NCBI RefSeq assembly: GCF_900102695.1
Contig: NZ_FMVW01000008.1
Location: 62,001 to 126,000, forward strand
Reading direction: 5' to 3'
Length of the DNA: 64,000 bases
Source: Afifella marina DSM 2698
GTDB lineage: Bacteria; Pseudomonadota; Alphaproteobacteria; Rhizobiales; Afifellaceae
Positions 27,991 to 38,749 of the stretch are shown here, piece after piece; position 1 is the first letter of the stretch, and the number at the start of each line of letters is the position of its first letter. The notes beneath the pieces are model-generated. The model ran no database searches. It saw nothing but the letters and a program-made list of their open reading frames with translations, and was not told the origin of the DNA. Made by a program: the position numbers and the translations under genes.

Positions 27991-28116
27991 TCAGCTGAAC
28001 CAATGGCCTACACGTTTGAACAAACGAGCCATTCCACAGTTGAGAGTCGCGTAGCGATGCATATCCACGCGATCGTAACCCAGGCGAGCCCGCTGCAGGA
28101 CGATGTCATTCAACAT
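27991..28116 (-). CDS. Small protein of 41 residues, unknown function
   Basis: A short frame starting MLNDIVLQRARLGYDRVDMH and ending in a basic, aromatic tail (RLFKRVGHWFS). GAGGAGGG lies seven bases before the ATG, and a strong terminator follows 42 bases after the stop. That full gene dress makes a real gene likely despite the small size. I do not recognise a family. It is divergent from an XRE regulator, with three operator-like repeats between them, so it is probably controlled by that regulator. The amphipathic basic end could contact membrane, nucleic acid or a partner protein. Confidence 0.6.
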   Translation of the reverse strand: MLNDIVLQRARLGYDRVDMHRYATLNCGMARLFKRVGHWFS

Positions 28117-28170
28117 CTCTGAGCCCTCCTCTAACAGGTTGCGTATGGCGACATGTTAGCCGCCAAAAGG

Positions 28171-28246
28171 AGCACTATTTGCGCCTTCATCGTGAATATG
28201 TGCACATTGTGCGCATTTGTCAAACAAGAAATGCACTTTTTGCGCC
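28171..28246. promoter_or_regulatory. Three phased operator-like repeats, consensus GCAC-N5-GCGC
   Basis: Copies at 28171-28185 (AGCACTATTTGCGCC), 28201-28215 (TGCACATTGTGCGCA) and 28232-28246 (TGCACTTTTTGCGCC). The starts are 30 and 31 bases apart, about three helical turns, so all face the same side of the DNA. They lie between the divergent small gene and the XRE regulator gene. Copies 1 and 3 extend the identity to GCGCCTTC. Most simply these are the binding sites of the adjacent XRE protein. Confidence 0.6.
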
Positions 28247-28314
28247 TTCACGATTTCGCTATAGGCCGCAGTGTAAAAAGCCCCTAAATTCGGTCAGCTG
28301 AAAGGGACCTTGCC

Positions 28315-28614
28315 TTGGGCGTTTCCACGATGACACCCGACCAGTTCAAAGCCTGGCGAAAAAAGCTCGGAATGAAACAGAAAGAGGCAGCCGATCGGTT
28401 GGGCCTCAAAAAACGTATGATTCAGTATTATGAGACCGGCGAACGCGACGGCAAGAAGGTCAAGATCCCGAAATCGGTTCGCCTCGCCTGCTATGCGCTT
28501 TCGGTCGGGATTTGCGACTATGATGGCGAGACGGCCTCCTACGAAGACGGTCTAGACACCATCGACGAGACGAATTCCGAATCTGAGCCTTCCGCAGTCG
28601 CCGAGATCAACTGA
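28315..28614 (+). CDS. XRE-family helix-turn-helix regulator
   Basis: 99 residues (94 if the ATG at 28330 is used). The helix-turn-helix covers about residues 8-62: MTPDQFKAWRKKLGMKQKEA, then ADRLGLKKRMIQYYETGERD. It is followed by a short basic segment, LACYALSVGICDYD and an acidic tail. The TTG at 28315 has AAAGGGA seven bases upstream, while the ATG lacks a clear ribosome site, so I keep the TTG. One-domain XRE proteins of this type act as dimeric repressors, here probably of their own gene and the divergent 41-residue gene through the three repeats at 28171-28246. Confidence 0.82.
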   Translation: MGVSTMTPDQFKAWRKKLGMKQKEAADRLGLKKRMIQYYETGERDGKKVKIPKSVRLACYALSVGICDYDGETASYEDGLDTIDETNSESEPSAVAEIN

Positions 28615-28782
28615 GCGTCTTTATCTCGGTCGCCCCGGTTCGGCTCTGAGCTCTCCGAAGCTGCAGGTCCACAGCCCCCGAGGCGGTGGCTTTGCCTCTT
28701 GCGCGAATTCCTCTATAAGCGCGCAACTTTCCAACCACCCGGAACCGGCAGGGCCGAACGGCCCGCCTACCAGCACGCCCCC

Positions 28783-31700
28783 ATGCCGAAACGCACCGAC
28801 ATCTCTTCCATTCTGGTTATTGGGGCCGGGCCGATCGTGATCGGCCAGGCCTGCGAATTCGATTATTCCGGCACGCAAGCCTTGAAGGCTCTGAAGGCCG
28901 AGGGATATCGGGTCATCCTCGTCAATTCCAATCCGGCCACCATCATGACCGATCCGGATTTGGCTGACGCCACCTACATCGAACCGATCACGCCCGACGT
29001 CGTCACCAAGATCATCGAAAAGGAGCGGCCCGACGCGCTCCTTCCAACGATGGGCGGACAGACGGCGCTCAATTGCGCCTTGTCCGTGGCCAAGGCCGGC
29101 GTGCTCGATCGCTATGGCGTCACGATGATCGGCGCGCGCGCCGAAGTCATCGACAAGGCCGAGGACCGAGAGCTCTTCCGTGAAGCGATGACGAAGATCG
29201 GCCTCGACACGCCGACGTCGCGTCTTGCCCATTCCCTTCCCGAAGCCCTTGCCGCGCTCGAAGAGATCGGCCTGCCGGCGATCATCCGTCCCTCCTTCAC
29301 GCTCGGCGGCACCGGCGGCGGCATCGCCTACAATCGCGAAGAGTTTCTCGAGATCGCCGAACGCGGCATCGACGCCTCGCCGACCAACGAAATCCTGATC
29401 GAAGAATCGGTGCTCGGCTGGAAGGAGTACGAGATGGAGGTCGTCCGCGACAAAGCGGACAACTGCATCATCATCTGCTCGATCGAGAATATCGATCCGA
29501 TGGGCGTGCATACCGGCGATTCCATCACCGTTGCGCCCGCCCTCACCCTCACCGACAAAGAATACCAGGTGATGCGGGACGCGTCGCTCGCGGTGCTTCG
29601 CGAGATCGGTGTGGAGACCGGTGGCTCGAACGTACAGTTCGCCATCAATCCGGCCGACGGACGCATGGTCGTCATCGAGATGAATCCGCGCGTGTCGCGT
29701 TCGTCAGCTCTCGCCTCCAAGGCGACAGGCTTTCCGATCGCGAAGGTCGCGGCACGCCTTGCCGTCGGCTATACACTCGACGAGCTCGAGAACGAGATCA
29801 CCGGCGGAGCGATGCCGGCCTCTTTCGAGCCGACGATCGATTACGTCGTGACCAAAATCCCGCGTTTCGCTTTCGAGAAATTCCCGGGAGCGGAACCCTC
29901 TTTGACCACGTCGATGAAGTCCGTCGGCGAGGTGATGGCGATTGGGCGCTCGTTCAGCGAATCCCTTCAAAAGGCTCTGCGGGGCCTCGAGACCGGGCTC
30001 GACGGGCTGGACGAGGTCACGATTCCGGGCCTCGGCGAAGGCGACGACAAGAACGCCATTCGCGCCGCCCTTGCCCGTCCCACTCCCGACCGGCTGTTGA
30101 AGGTGGCACAGGCGCTGCGTCTCGGCACATCGTGCGAAGAGATTTACGAAGCTTGCGCCATCGATCCCTGGTTCCTGCGCGAGCTTGAAGGGCTCATCGG
30201 CTGGGAGGAACGCATCCGTGCCAACGGCGTGCCGGAGGACAAGGTTGTCTTGCACCGGCTGAAGAGCCTCGGCTTTTCGGATGCCCGCCTCGCCAAACTC
30301 GCCGGCACCGACGAGGAAAGCGTGCGCGCGCTGCGCAACCGTCTCGGCGTCAGACCGGTCTTCAAGCGCATCGACACATGTGCGGCCGAGTTTGCTGCCG
30401 CCACGGCCTATATGTACTCGACCTATGAACGCCCCTTCCGCTCGGGCGGCGAGGCCGAGGACGAGGCGCGTCCGAGCGACAGGGAAAAGATCGTCATTCT
30501 GGGCGGCGGGCCGAACCGGATCGGTCAGGGCATCGAATTCGACTATTGCTGCTGTCATGCCGCCTTCGCGCTCGCCGATGCGGGCTATGAGACGATCATG
30601 ATCAACTGCAATCCGGAGACGGTCTCCACCGACTACGACACCTCCGACCGGCTCTATTTCGAGCCGTTGACGGCCGAAGACGTGCTGGAGATCCTGAGGG
30701 TCGAGCAGAGCGCCGGAACGCTGAAGGGCGTGATCGTGCAATTTGGCGGCCAGACGCCGCTGAAGCTCGCACAGCCGCTCGAAGAGGCGGGCATTCCGAT
30801 CCTCGGCACCTCGCCCGATGCGATCGACCTTGCCGAAGATCGCGACCGTTTCCAGCAGGTTCTCGGGAAGCTCGGCCTCAAACAGCCGCGCAACGGCATC
30901 GCCCATTCGGCGCAAGAAGCCTTCGCGATCGCTGAGAAGATCGGCTATCCCGTGGTCATCCGGCCGTCTTACGTGCTCGGCGGGCGGGCGATGGAGATCG
31001 TGCGCGATACCGCGCAGCTCGAGCGCTACATCAACGAGGCGGTCGTCGTCTCCGGCAAGTCGCCGGTGCTGATCGATTCCTATCTCGCCGATGCGATCGA
31101 GGTCGATGTCGACGCGCTTTGTGACGGCACCGATGTCGTCGTCTGCGGCATCATGGAGCATATCGAGGAAGCCGGCATCCATTCGGGCGATTCCGCCTGC
31201 TCGCTGCCGCCCCATTCTCTGTCCAAGGAGATCATCGAGGAGCTCGGACGTCAGACGGCGGCGCTCGCCAAGGGCCTTTCCGTCGGCGGGCTCATGAACG
31301 TGCAATACGCGGTCAAGGGCGACGACATCTTCGTTCTGGAGGTCAACCCGCGCGCCTCCCGCACCGTGCCGTTCGTGGCGAAGGCGGTCGGGCGACCGAT
31401 CGCGAAGCTCGCCGCGCGGATCATGGCCGGCGAAAAGCTGAAGGATCTGGAGGCGACGCCGCTCGTCCACAAGCATGTGGCCGTGAAGGAGGCCGTCTTT
31501 CCCTTCGCCCGTTTCCCCGGCGTCGACACGGTGCTTGGACCGGAGATGCGCTCGACCGGCGAAGTCATGGGTCTCGACTACGATTTTGCCGTGGCCTTCG
31601 CCAAGAGCCAGCTCGCGGGTGGCGTGCAGCTTCCCACCGGCGGCACGGCTTTCGTGTCGGTGCGAGACGGAGACAAGCCGCGTGTGATGGACACGATGCG

Positions 31701-32040
31701 CCAGCTTGCATCCCTCGGCTTCACGATCATCGCGACGACCGGCACACAGCGCTTTCTGGAAGAACACGGGATCGCCTGCGCCAAGGTAAACAAGGTACTT
31801 GAAGGCCGGCCACATATCGTCGATGCTATCAAGAATGGCGAGGTGCAGCTGGTCTTCAACACCACGGAAGGCGCTCAGGCCCTCGCCGACAGCCGGTCGC
31901 TGAGACGAGCCGCGCTTCTGCACAAAGTGCCTTATTTTACCACTTTGGCGGGAGCACGTGCTGCGGCACAGGGCATTGAAGCCCTTCTCAGCGGACAGCT
32001 TGAAGTCAGGCCGCTGCAATCCTACTTCGACGCGGCCTAA
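28783..32040 (+). CDS. carB: Carbamoyl-phosphate synthase large subunit
   Basis: 1085 residues, matching the family. It has two homologous ATP-grasp halves: [20 protein letters not shown] and [20 protein letters not shown] open each half. [20 protein letters not shown] and [20 protein letters not shown] are the two glycine-rich ATP loops. The C-terminal MGS-like allosteric domain starts near residue 945 ([20 protein letters not shown]). It makes carbamoyl phosphate from bicarbonate, ATP and ammonia from CarA. ATG at 28783 replaces a longer frame from 28699 whose first 28 residues do not fit the family. A terminator follows at 32058-32093. Confidence 0.97.
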   Translation: MPKRTDISSILVIGAGPIVIGQACEFDYSGTQALKALKAEGYRVILVNSNPATIMTDPDLADATYIEPITPDVVTKIIEKERPDALLPTMGGQTALNCALSVAKAGVLDRYGVTMIGARAEVIDKAEDRELFREAMTKIGLDTPTSRLAHSLPEALAALEEIGLPAIIRPSFTLGGTGGGIAYNREEFLEIAERGIDASPTNEILIEESVLGWKEYEMEVVRDKADNCIIICSIENIDPMGVHTGDSITVAPALTLTDKEYQVMRDASLAVLREIGVETGGSNVQFAINPADGRMVVIEMNPRVSRSSALASKATGFPIAKVAARLAVGYTLDELENEITGGAMPASFEPTIDYVVTKIPRFAFEKFPGAEPSLTTSMKSVGEVMAIGRSFSESLQKALRGLETGLDGLDEVTIPGLGEGDDKNAIRAALARPTPDRLLKVAQALRLGTSCEEIYEACAIDPWFLRELEGLIGWEERIRANGVPEDKVVLHRLKSLGFSDARLAKLAGTDEESVRALRNRLGVRPVFKRIDTCAAEFAAATAYMYSTYERPFRSGGEAEDEARPSDREKIVILGGGPNRIGQGIEFDYCCCHAAFALADAGYETIMINCNPETVSTDYDTSDRLYFEPLTAEDVLEILRVEQSAGTLKGVIVQFGGQTPLKLAQPLEEAGIPILGTSPDAIDLAEDRDRFQQVLGKLGLKQPRNGIAHSAQEAFAIAEKIGYPVVIRPSYVLGGRAMEIVRDTAQLERYINEAVVVSGKSPVLIDSYLADAIEVDVDALCDGTDVVVCGIMEHIEEAGIHSGDSACSLPPHSLSKEIIEELGRQTAALAKGLSVGGLMNVQYAVKGDDIFVLEVNPRASRTVPFVAKAVGRPIAKLAARIMAGEKLKDLEATPLVHKHVAVKEAVFPFARFPGVDTVLGPEMRSTGEVMGLDYDFAVAFAKSQLAGGVQLPTGGTAFVSVRDGDKPRVMDTMRQLASLGFTIIATTGTQRFLEEHGIACAKVNKVLEGRPHIVDAIKNGEVQLVFNTTEGAQALADSRSLRRAALLHKVPYFTTLAGARAAAQGIEALLSGQLEVRPLQSYFDAA

Positions 32041-32057
32041 GTTAGTTTCGTCAAGCA

Positions 32058-32093
32058 GGGTGTTCCCCTCATCGGTGGAGCACCCGCTTTTTT
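32058..32093 (+). terminator. Intrinsic terminator after carB
   Basis: 9-bp stem (GGGTGTTCC at 32058-32066, GGAGCACCC at 32077-32085, one G-U pair) with a ten-base loop, then GCTTTTTT. It separates carB from greA. Confidence 0.8.
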
Positions 32094-32133
32094 GTTGCCC
32101 CCAGCCCAAAAACGAGGCGTCGTGGAGGAGAAG

Positions 32134-32607
32134 ATGGAAAAGATTCCGATGACCGCTGCCGGCCATGCGCAACTGGAATCGGAGCTCAAACGACTCACCT
32201 CCGAGGAAAGGCCGCGCATCATTCAGGCGATTTCTGAAGCTCGCGCGCATGGCGACCTCTCGGAGAACGCGGAATATCATGCCGCCAAGGAGCAACAGAG
32301 CCTGAACGAAGGTCGCATCGCCGAGCTCGAAGACAAGCTGTCGCGCGCCGACATTATCGACGTGTCGAAGCTGACCGGCTCGACGGTGAAATTCGGCGCC
32401 AAAGTGAAGCTCGTCGACGAGGACACCGACGAGGAAAAGACCTGGCAGATCGTCGGGGACATGGAAGCCGATGTACGTCTCGGCCGCATTTCGATCTCTT
32501 CGCCGATTGCCCGCGCGCTGATCGGCAAGAGCGTCGGCGATTCCGTCGAGGTTGCGGCTCCGGGCGGTGCCCACAGCTATGAGATCCTCGAGATCGCTTA
32601 CGGCTGA
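32134..32607 (+). CDS. greA: Transcription elongation factor GreA
   Basis: 157 residues, the normal length. The N-terminal coiled-coil begins [20 protein letters not shown] and its tip carries the acidic pair in [17 protein letters not shown], needed to stimulate transcript cleavage. The C-terminal FKBP-like domain ends [20 protein letters not shown]. It rescues backtracked RNA polymerase. GGAGGAG lies four bases before the ATG. It follows carB, an order common in Hyphomicrobiales. Confidence 0.96.
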   Translation: MEKIPMTAAGHAQLESELKRLTSEERPRIIQAISEARAHGDLSENAEYHAAKEQQSLNEGRIAELEDKLSRADIIDVSKLTGSTVKFGAKVKLVDEDTDEEKTWQIVGDMEADVRLGRISISSPIARALIGKSVGDSVEVAAPGGAHSYEILEIAYG

Positions 32608-32711
32608 GCCCTTCAGAAGGGCTTTCTGACGAAAGAGCGCGCCGGCTCCGTCTTGCAGCCTATGGCGCGCTCCTGCTAACTGGCCCGCCTGACCTTAAGG
32701 CGGGCATTGCC

Positions 32712-33341
32712 ATGATCGATCTTTACACCTGGACCACACCGAACGGCCGCAAGGTCTCCATCGCTCTCGAGGAGATGGGACTCGCCTACGAGGTCTATCC
32801 CATCGACATCATGGCGGACGAGCAATTCAGGCCGCAATTCCTCAAGATCAGCCCGAACAACAAGATCCCCGCGATCGTGGATCACGAGGGCGGCCAGGCG
32901 CTCATGGAGTCCGGCGCAATCCTCCTCTACCTCGCGGAGAAGACCGGCAAATTCATGCCGACCGATGACGCCGGTCGCTGGCGGGCGATGGAATGGCTGA
33001 TGTGGCAGATGGGCGGTTTCGGCCCCATGCTCGGTCAGGCGCATCATTTCTTGAAGTTCAATCCCGGCAAGGCTCCCTACGCGGAAGAGCGTTACGCCAA
33101 GGAGGCGGCGCGCCTTTACAAGGTGCTCGATACGCAGCTCGCAGAGCACGATTATCTCGCCGGGGAATATTCGATCGCGGACATGGCCGCCTGGCCGTGG
33201 GCATCACGTTTCGAGTGGCAGGGGGTCGATCTCGGCGATTTCCCGCATGTGCGCGATTGGTATCTGCGCATTGCCGACCGACCCGCCGTCCAACGGGGCT
33301 ACGACGTGCCGAAGAAGGACCAGGGCATCCCCATGCCTTGA
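32712..33341 (+). CDS. Glutathione S-transferase family protein (Nu-class, YfcG-like)
   Basis: 209 residues. The thioredoxin-like N-terminal domain begins MIDLYTWTTPNGRKVSIALE; the TPNGRKV stretch is the signature of Nu-class GSTs and YfcG-type disulfide-bond oxidoreductases. NNKIPAIVDHEGG carries the cis-proline and MESGAILLYLAEKTG the glutathione-binding ES pair. The helical C-terminal domain includes YSIADMAAWPW. Members show glutathione-dependent disulfide reductase activity in the cytoplasm. It stands after greA on the same strand, with its own spacing of about 100 bases. Confidence 0.88.
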   Translation: MIDLYTWTTPNGRKVSIALEEMGLAYEVYPIDIMADEQFRPQFLKISPNNKIPAIVDHEGGQALMESGAILLYLAEKTGKFMPTDDAGRWRAMEWLMWQMGGFGPMLGQAHHFLKFNPGKAPYAEERYAKEAARLYKVLDTQLAEHDYLAGEYSIADMAAWPWASRFEWQGVDLGDFPHVRDWYLRIADRPAVQRGYDVPKKDQGIPMP

Positions 33342-33426
33342 TGGATATCGGCGCCCCGACGCTTAGGCGCAGCCAAGCATCCCGCTCCGCGCCCGCAGGC
33401 GCGAAGCCCTATTTGTTCGTGTGCGG

Positions 33427-34086
33427 CTACTGCGTACGGCCGCCCCCTTGCCTCACATCCACGTCCGATGCGCCCATTTCATGGGCGGCCTCCATCAATT
33501 TGGCGGCCGCACTGGCGCAGGCATCCGCACTCTCTTTCGGTGAGCACGTCACGCGGATCGTCGTGTCACCCTGACGCAGCCTGAAGCTGGTGCCGCGGGC
33601 CATGCCATGCCCGTGATGGCCGTGCCGTTTCATGCCGTGCCGGCCAGGCCCCATCGCTGCCGGGCCGGGACCCCACTGCCCCCAACCGCCGGGTCCGGGT
33701 CGCTGCATCGGCGTCTGGCCCGCCCAGTCACCCTGATAGCCGGGACCCCCGCCATACCAGCCGCCTCCGGGCCCGTTTCCAGGCGCCATCATGCAATTGC
33801 CGGGACCCCAACCGCCATAGCCGGATCCGCCCCAGCCAGAGCCGTAACGTTGCCTCGGTTGGTTCTGCGACGACGACGCTGTGTCATCCTCCATCTCCGA
33901 TTGCCCGTCCTGATCGGACATCATGTCCATATCCGGATCGGCCTCCATGCCCTCATCAGGGTCCTGACCAGGATTTTGCGCACTCATATCGGGCGGCGAA
34001 GATGGCTCATCAGCCCCCGTCTGGGCGTAGGCCAGTGTGGACATGCTAAGAGCGAGAGCGGTGCTCGCGGCAAGAAGTCTGCGCAT
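33427..34086 (-). CDS. Secreted acidic/glycine/histidine-rich protein, unknown
   Basis: 219 residues with a signal peptide (MRRLLAASTALALSMSTLAY, cut near AYA-QT). Then follow an acidic Met/Asp-rich stretch (DPDEGMEADPDMDMMSDQDG, about residues 43-62), a Gly/Trp/Pro-rich segment with repeated WGPG, GPGGWY and GGWG units (about 80-145), a His-rich block (RHGMKRHGHHGHGM, about 147-160), and a small C-terminal domain with two cysteines. Methionine, histidine and acidic clusters suggest binding of copper or another metal, but I recognise no family. GGGAGA precedes the ATG at 34086. It stands alone between two GST genes. Confidence 0.7.
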   Translation of the reverse strand: MRRLLAASTALALSMSTLAYAQTGADEPSSPPDMSAQNPGQDPDEGMEADPDMDMMSDQDGQSEMEDDTASSSQNQPRQRYGSGWGGSGYGGWGPGNCMMAPGNGPGGGWYGGGPGYQGDWAGQTPMQRPGPGGWGQWGPGPAAMGPGRHGMKRHGHHGHGMARGTSFRLRQGDTTIRVTCSPKESADACASAAAKLMEAAHEMGASDVDVRQGGGRTQ

Positions 34087-34231
34087 TCGTATCTCCCATT
34101 GACGTGCCCCTCTCGTCGAGAATACCCGCGCCACTGAATTCGTTGCGTGAACTTCAAGAAACCTTCGGCGAGCCTGCTTCGAACCGACGCGTGATAGATC
34201 TGGAACCTATAGGGTCAAGGCGATCGACCGC

Positions 34232-36276
<2,045 letters not shown>

Positions 36277-36365
36277 GGCCTCACCGCGGTCCGGGGCAGC
36301 GATGCTCCGGATTGCAGAGATGGAGAGCCAGCAAGGCTGACGCATCTCGAAGACCGAGACGCCAA

Positions 36366-36406
36366 GAAAAAGGGGCGGCCCGCGCAAGCGAGCCGCCCCA
36401 ATTTTT
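36366..36406. terminator. Bidirectional terminator between aatA and the RGG cold-shock gene
   Basis: 8-bp stem (GGGGCGGC at 36372-36379, GCCGCCCC at 36392-36399) with a 12-base loop, an A-run on the left and AATTTTT on the right, so it can serve both convergent genes. Confidence 0.75.
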
Positions 36407-36472
36407 GTCGCTTTGCCGTTCGTGGGCGAAAAGCGTCCTCTCAAGAACGCCGGCGCACCTCCGCCGACTTGC

Positions 36473-37168
36473 TCAGGCCTCGTCGTCGAGCAGCTGCAGG
36501 TTGACCGCCTGCGGGCCGCGCCCGCGACGATCCTGCTGCGTCTCGAACGAGATCCTTGTGCCTTCCGCAAGCTGCGGCAGGCCGGAGCGCTCGATCGCCG
36601 AGATATGCACGAAGACGTCCTTGCTGCCGTCCTCCGGCGAGATGAAGCCGAAGCCACGATCCGCGTTGAAGAACTTCAGCGTGCCGTTCTGACGCGGGCC
36701 GACTTCTGCCGGCTGACGATCCTGGAAGCCGCCGCCGCCACCACCGCCGCTGCGGAAGCCGCCACCGCCTCCGCCACTGCGGAAGCCGCCGCCACCACCG
36801 CCGCCGCGATAGCCGCCGCCTTCGCCACCACCGCGATAGCCGCCACCTTCACCGCCACCGCGGTAGCCGCCGCCTTCACCGCCGCCGCGGTAGCCGCCGC
36901 CTTCGCCCCCACCGCGATAACCGCCACCGCGGTTGGGACCGCCGCGATAGCCTCCGCCACCGCCGCCGCCACCGCGATAGCCACCTTCATTGTCTCTGCC
37001 GAAGCCCCCGTCTCCCCGATCGCCATAACCGGGGGTGGGAGCATCGCTACCGAAATCGCTGCCGAATTCGCGCGCACCACCACGACGGGGCCGGCGGGAC
37101 CGATCACGGTCCGGGCGCTCACCAAAGTCGTCGTCGTCGTGCCCGCCGCGACCGCCATTGTTCATCAT
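36473..37168 (-). CDS. Cold-shock domain protein with a long glycine/RGG-repeat N-terminus
   Basis: 231 residues. Residues 1-55 are Asp/Arg-rich (PDRDRSRRPRRGG), 56-150 form a glycine-rich low-complexity tract with many RGG units, and 161-228 are a complete cold-shock domain (GTLKFFNADRGFGFI is RNP1, DVFVHIS is RNP2). Residues 84-119 are four perfect copies of YRGGGEGGG. Cold-shock domains bind single-stranded RNA/DNA; RGG tracts also bind RNA and can drive condensation. Ordinary bacterial Csp proteins are about 70 residues, like the paralogue at 39224-39436 whose domain is very similar. The order tract-then-CSD is unusual in bacteria. A hairpin with a T-run lies in the leader. Confidence 0.88.
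   Translation of the reverse strand: MMNNGGRGGHDDDDFGERPDRDRSRRPRRGGAREFGSDFGSDAPTPGYGDRGDGGFGRDNEGGYRGGGGGGGGYRGGPNRGGGYRGGGEGGGYRGGGEGGGYRGGGEGGGYRGGGEGGGYRGGGGGGGFRSGGGGGGFRSGGGGGGGFQDRQPAEVGPRQNGTLKFFNADRGFGFISPEDGSKDVFVHISAIERSGLPQLAEGTRISFETQQDRRGRGPQAVNLQLLDDEA
36812..36919. repeat. Four tandem 27-base repeats inside the cold-shock gene
   Basis: Each unit encodes YRGGGEGGG (residues 84-119). Third-base differences between copies (for example TTC/TTCA and CCG/CCA variants) show the array is not brand new, while the protein repeat is perfect. Such arrays can gain or lose units by slippage. Confidence 0.85.
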
Positions 37169-37188
37169 CTCATCTCGTCCTTCGATAG

Positions 37189-37220
37189 AAAAAAGTCGCC
37201 GGCTGGAGCGTCACCAGCCG
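37189..37220 (-). promoter_or_regulatory. Terminator-like hairpin in the leader of the RGG cold-shock gene
   Basis: Reading leftwards: CGGCTGG (37220-37214), loop TGACGCT, CCAGCCG (37206-37200), GCGAC, then TTTTTT (37194-37189), only 20 bases before the ATG at 37168. There is no room for a promoter after it, so transcription of the cold-shock gene must pass through it. It may be an attenuator, or the end of rlpA transcription with partial read-through. Confidence 0.45.
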
Positions 37221-37396
37221 ACGCGGGCAAGCGCGCGGTCTTTACTTGGGAATACATGGAAAGCCGGGATCGGTCCGCTGGCCCTCGACCATAAAGGGGG
37301 CGCCTCATGCAAACCCCCGCGTATGATCATGCCGTTATGCGGGCAAATCTGCAAGTCCCTAATGGGCCGAGCCTTTGTGCGGCCCAAATATGCTCT

Positions 37397-37756
37397 TCAT
37401 TTGAGGACTTCGACTTGAACCTTTGCCGTGCCGCGCCCTTTGAAGCCGAGCTTGTGGGCGGCAGCGCGCGTGACGTCGATGATGCGCCCTTTGATGAAGG
37501 GACCGCGGTCATTGATGCGTACGACGGCGGCCCGGCCGTTGCGCAGATTGGTGACCTTCACCTTGGTGCCAAAGGGCAGCGTGCGGTGCGCCGCGGTCAT
37601 TGCATTCGGATTGCACCGTTCGCCGGAAGCCGTGCGCGAGGTCAGGGCATACCAGGAGGCGTGGCCGGTCTGAGCATTGGCGCTTTGGGGCTGGGTTACG
37701 AGGACGCAGCTGGCCGCAAGGACCGCCGCGGCGAGGAACTTCGCCGAGTGGAGCAT
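37397..37756 (-). CDS. rlpA: RlpA-type septal ring lytic transglycosylase family protein (short)
   Basis: 119 residues: signal peptide (MLHSAKFLAAAVLAASCVLV, cut near ANA-QT) and one double-psi beta-barrel domain with the RlpA signatures GHASWYALTSRTASGE, HRTLPFGTKVKVTN and VVRINDRGPFIKGRIIDVTR, which include the catalytic aspartate region. There is no C-terminal SPOR domain, so septal targeting is not evident. Family members cleave peptidoglycan strands lacking stem peptides. A cysteine lies in the signal region (AASCVL), but the context is a weak lipobox. AGAGAAGA precedes the ATG. Confidence 0.85.
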   Translation of the reverse strand: MLHSAKFLAAAVLAASCVLVTQPQSANAQTGHASWYALTSRTASGERCNPNAMTAAHRTLPFGTKVKVTNLRNGRAAVVRINDRGPFIKGRIIDVTRAAAHKLGFKGRGTAKVQVEVLK

Positions 37757-37899
37757 TCTTCTCTTCCCATGAAATCAACTTTGCCGTTGCCGCTTTCACC
37801 GGTGAAAAGGGGCCAGAAATGGGCAAGACCTGGGGCATTTCTTGGGGCGCGGCGGGAAGAGCTGCCAATGTGACCGTGATGTCACTCGGATCGCGCAGA

Positions 37900-37932
37900 A
37901 AAGCAAAAGGCCGCTCCCGAGAAGCGGCCTTT
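37900..37932 (-). terminator. Intrinsic terminator after the BA14K gene
   Basis: 10-bp stem (AAAGGCCGCT at 37906-37915 and its complement at 37923-37932) with a seven-base loop; on the minus strand TTTTGCTTTT follows. Confidence 0.75.
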
Positions 37933-37961
37933 CCTATGTGTTGCTCAAGAAGAACAATGCG

Positions 37962-38483
37962 TCACTGGCAAAGCTGACGCGGGCCATTATAGGGCTGATA
38001 AGTACCACTATTGGCATCGAAGGAGCGATACTTCGAGCTGCAATAGGCATACCATTCCGGCGTCCAAGGAGCGGGCCGGGAGTCGTAAACGACCAGCGGA
38101 TTGCGTGCCGGAACCGCATAGACGGGCGCCGGCTCGACATAGACGGGCGGCGGAGCCGCGTAGACCGGTGCCGGCTCGACGTAGACGGGGGCAGCGCGCG
38201 GCGCGGTCAGCGCCGATCCGAGAAGAGTCCCCGCGGCCAGACCGACAACACCGGCAGCAACCGCCGCACCGGCGTCATCGCGGTCGCGGCGATGATGGTG
38301 GCGGTGCCCATAATAGCCGCGCGGACGCTCCCAGCCACGGTCACCATAATATCCCCTGTGGCCATCCCAGTGGCGCGACTCCCATGAGCCGGCCTGCGCG
38401 CCAGCCGGCAGGGTAAGAGCAGTCAGTGCCACAGCCAGAGCCGCGGCAGTCGTCTTGAGAGCAGTGGGTCTGAAGAAAGACAT
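37962..38483 (-). CDS. BA14K-family envelope protein
   Basis: 173 residues. A signal peptide ends near AQA-GS. It is followed by a His/Arg/Tyr/Gly-rich stretch (GHRHHHRRDRDD), one short hydrophobic helix (AAVAAGVVGLAAGTLLGSAL) and a Pro/Tyr/Val repeat region (PVYVEPAPVYA repeated, about 100-125). The C-terminal module WYAYCSSKYRSFDANSGTYQ ending in a cysteine is the BA14K signature. The founding member is a Brucella immunoreactive surface protein, reported to bind sugars. Such proteins are almost restricted to Hyphomicrobiales. AAGGAA precedes the ATG, and a terminator follows the stop. Confidence 0.85.
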   Translation of the reverse strand: MSFFRPTALKTTAAALAVALTALTLPAGAQAGSWESRHWDGHRGYYGDRGWERPRGYYGHRHHHRRDRDDAGAAVAAGVVGLAAGTLLGSALTAPRAAPVYVEPAPVYAAPPPVYVEPAPVYAVPARNPLVVYDSRPAPWTPEWYAYCSSKYRSFDANSGTYQPYNGPRQLCQ

Positions 38484-38749
38484 CGTCGTTTCCTTGCCAA
38501 TAAGCCCCGCCGGAAGATCATCTCCGGCTTCTTGATGAGATTGGTAGGACTTCCAGGCTGAACGATGGCTGAACGAACGCGCCTCGTTGCCATCACGCTC
38601 GCGAGGCCGTTAGAGACTTCGGCAAAACCGGAGGTCGACAGCGACACCCTGATGACCTCAAACGATGTCGCGCGGCTTGGCGGCGCATGGGCGCGCAACA
38701 TGCCTTGAGCGCATCATGGCCGAGATACAAGAAACCTGGGAGGACCGCG

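Noticed and set aside
29704-32574. Very long open frame (956 codons) on the minus strand opposite carB
   Set aside because: It is the antisense of a clear carB gene; codon bias of GC-rich genes keeps the complementary frame open. No family resemblance or ribosome site.
36812-36919. Regular 27-base repeats that could suggest a CRISPR array
   Set aside because: The units are directly adjacent without spacers and encode a perfect protein repeat within a cold-shock gene.
38564-38708. 47-codon plus-strand frame before the universal stress gene
   Set aside because: No convincing ribosome site, no terminator and unremarkable composition.
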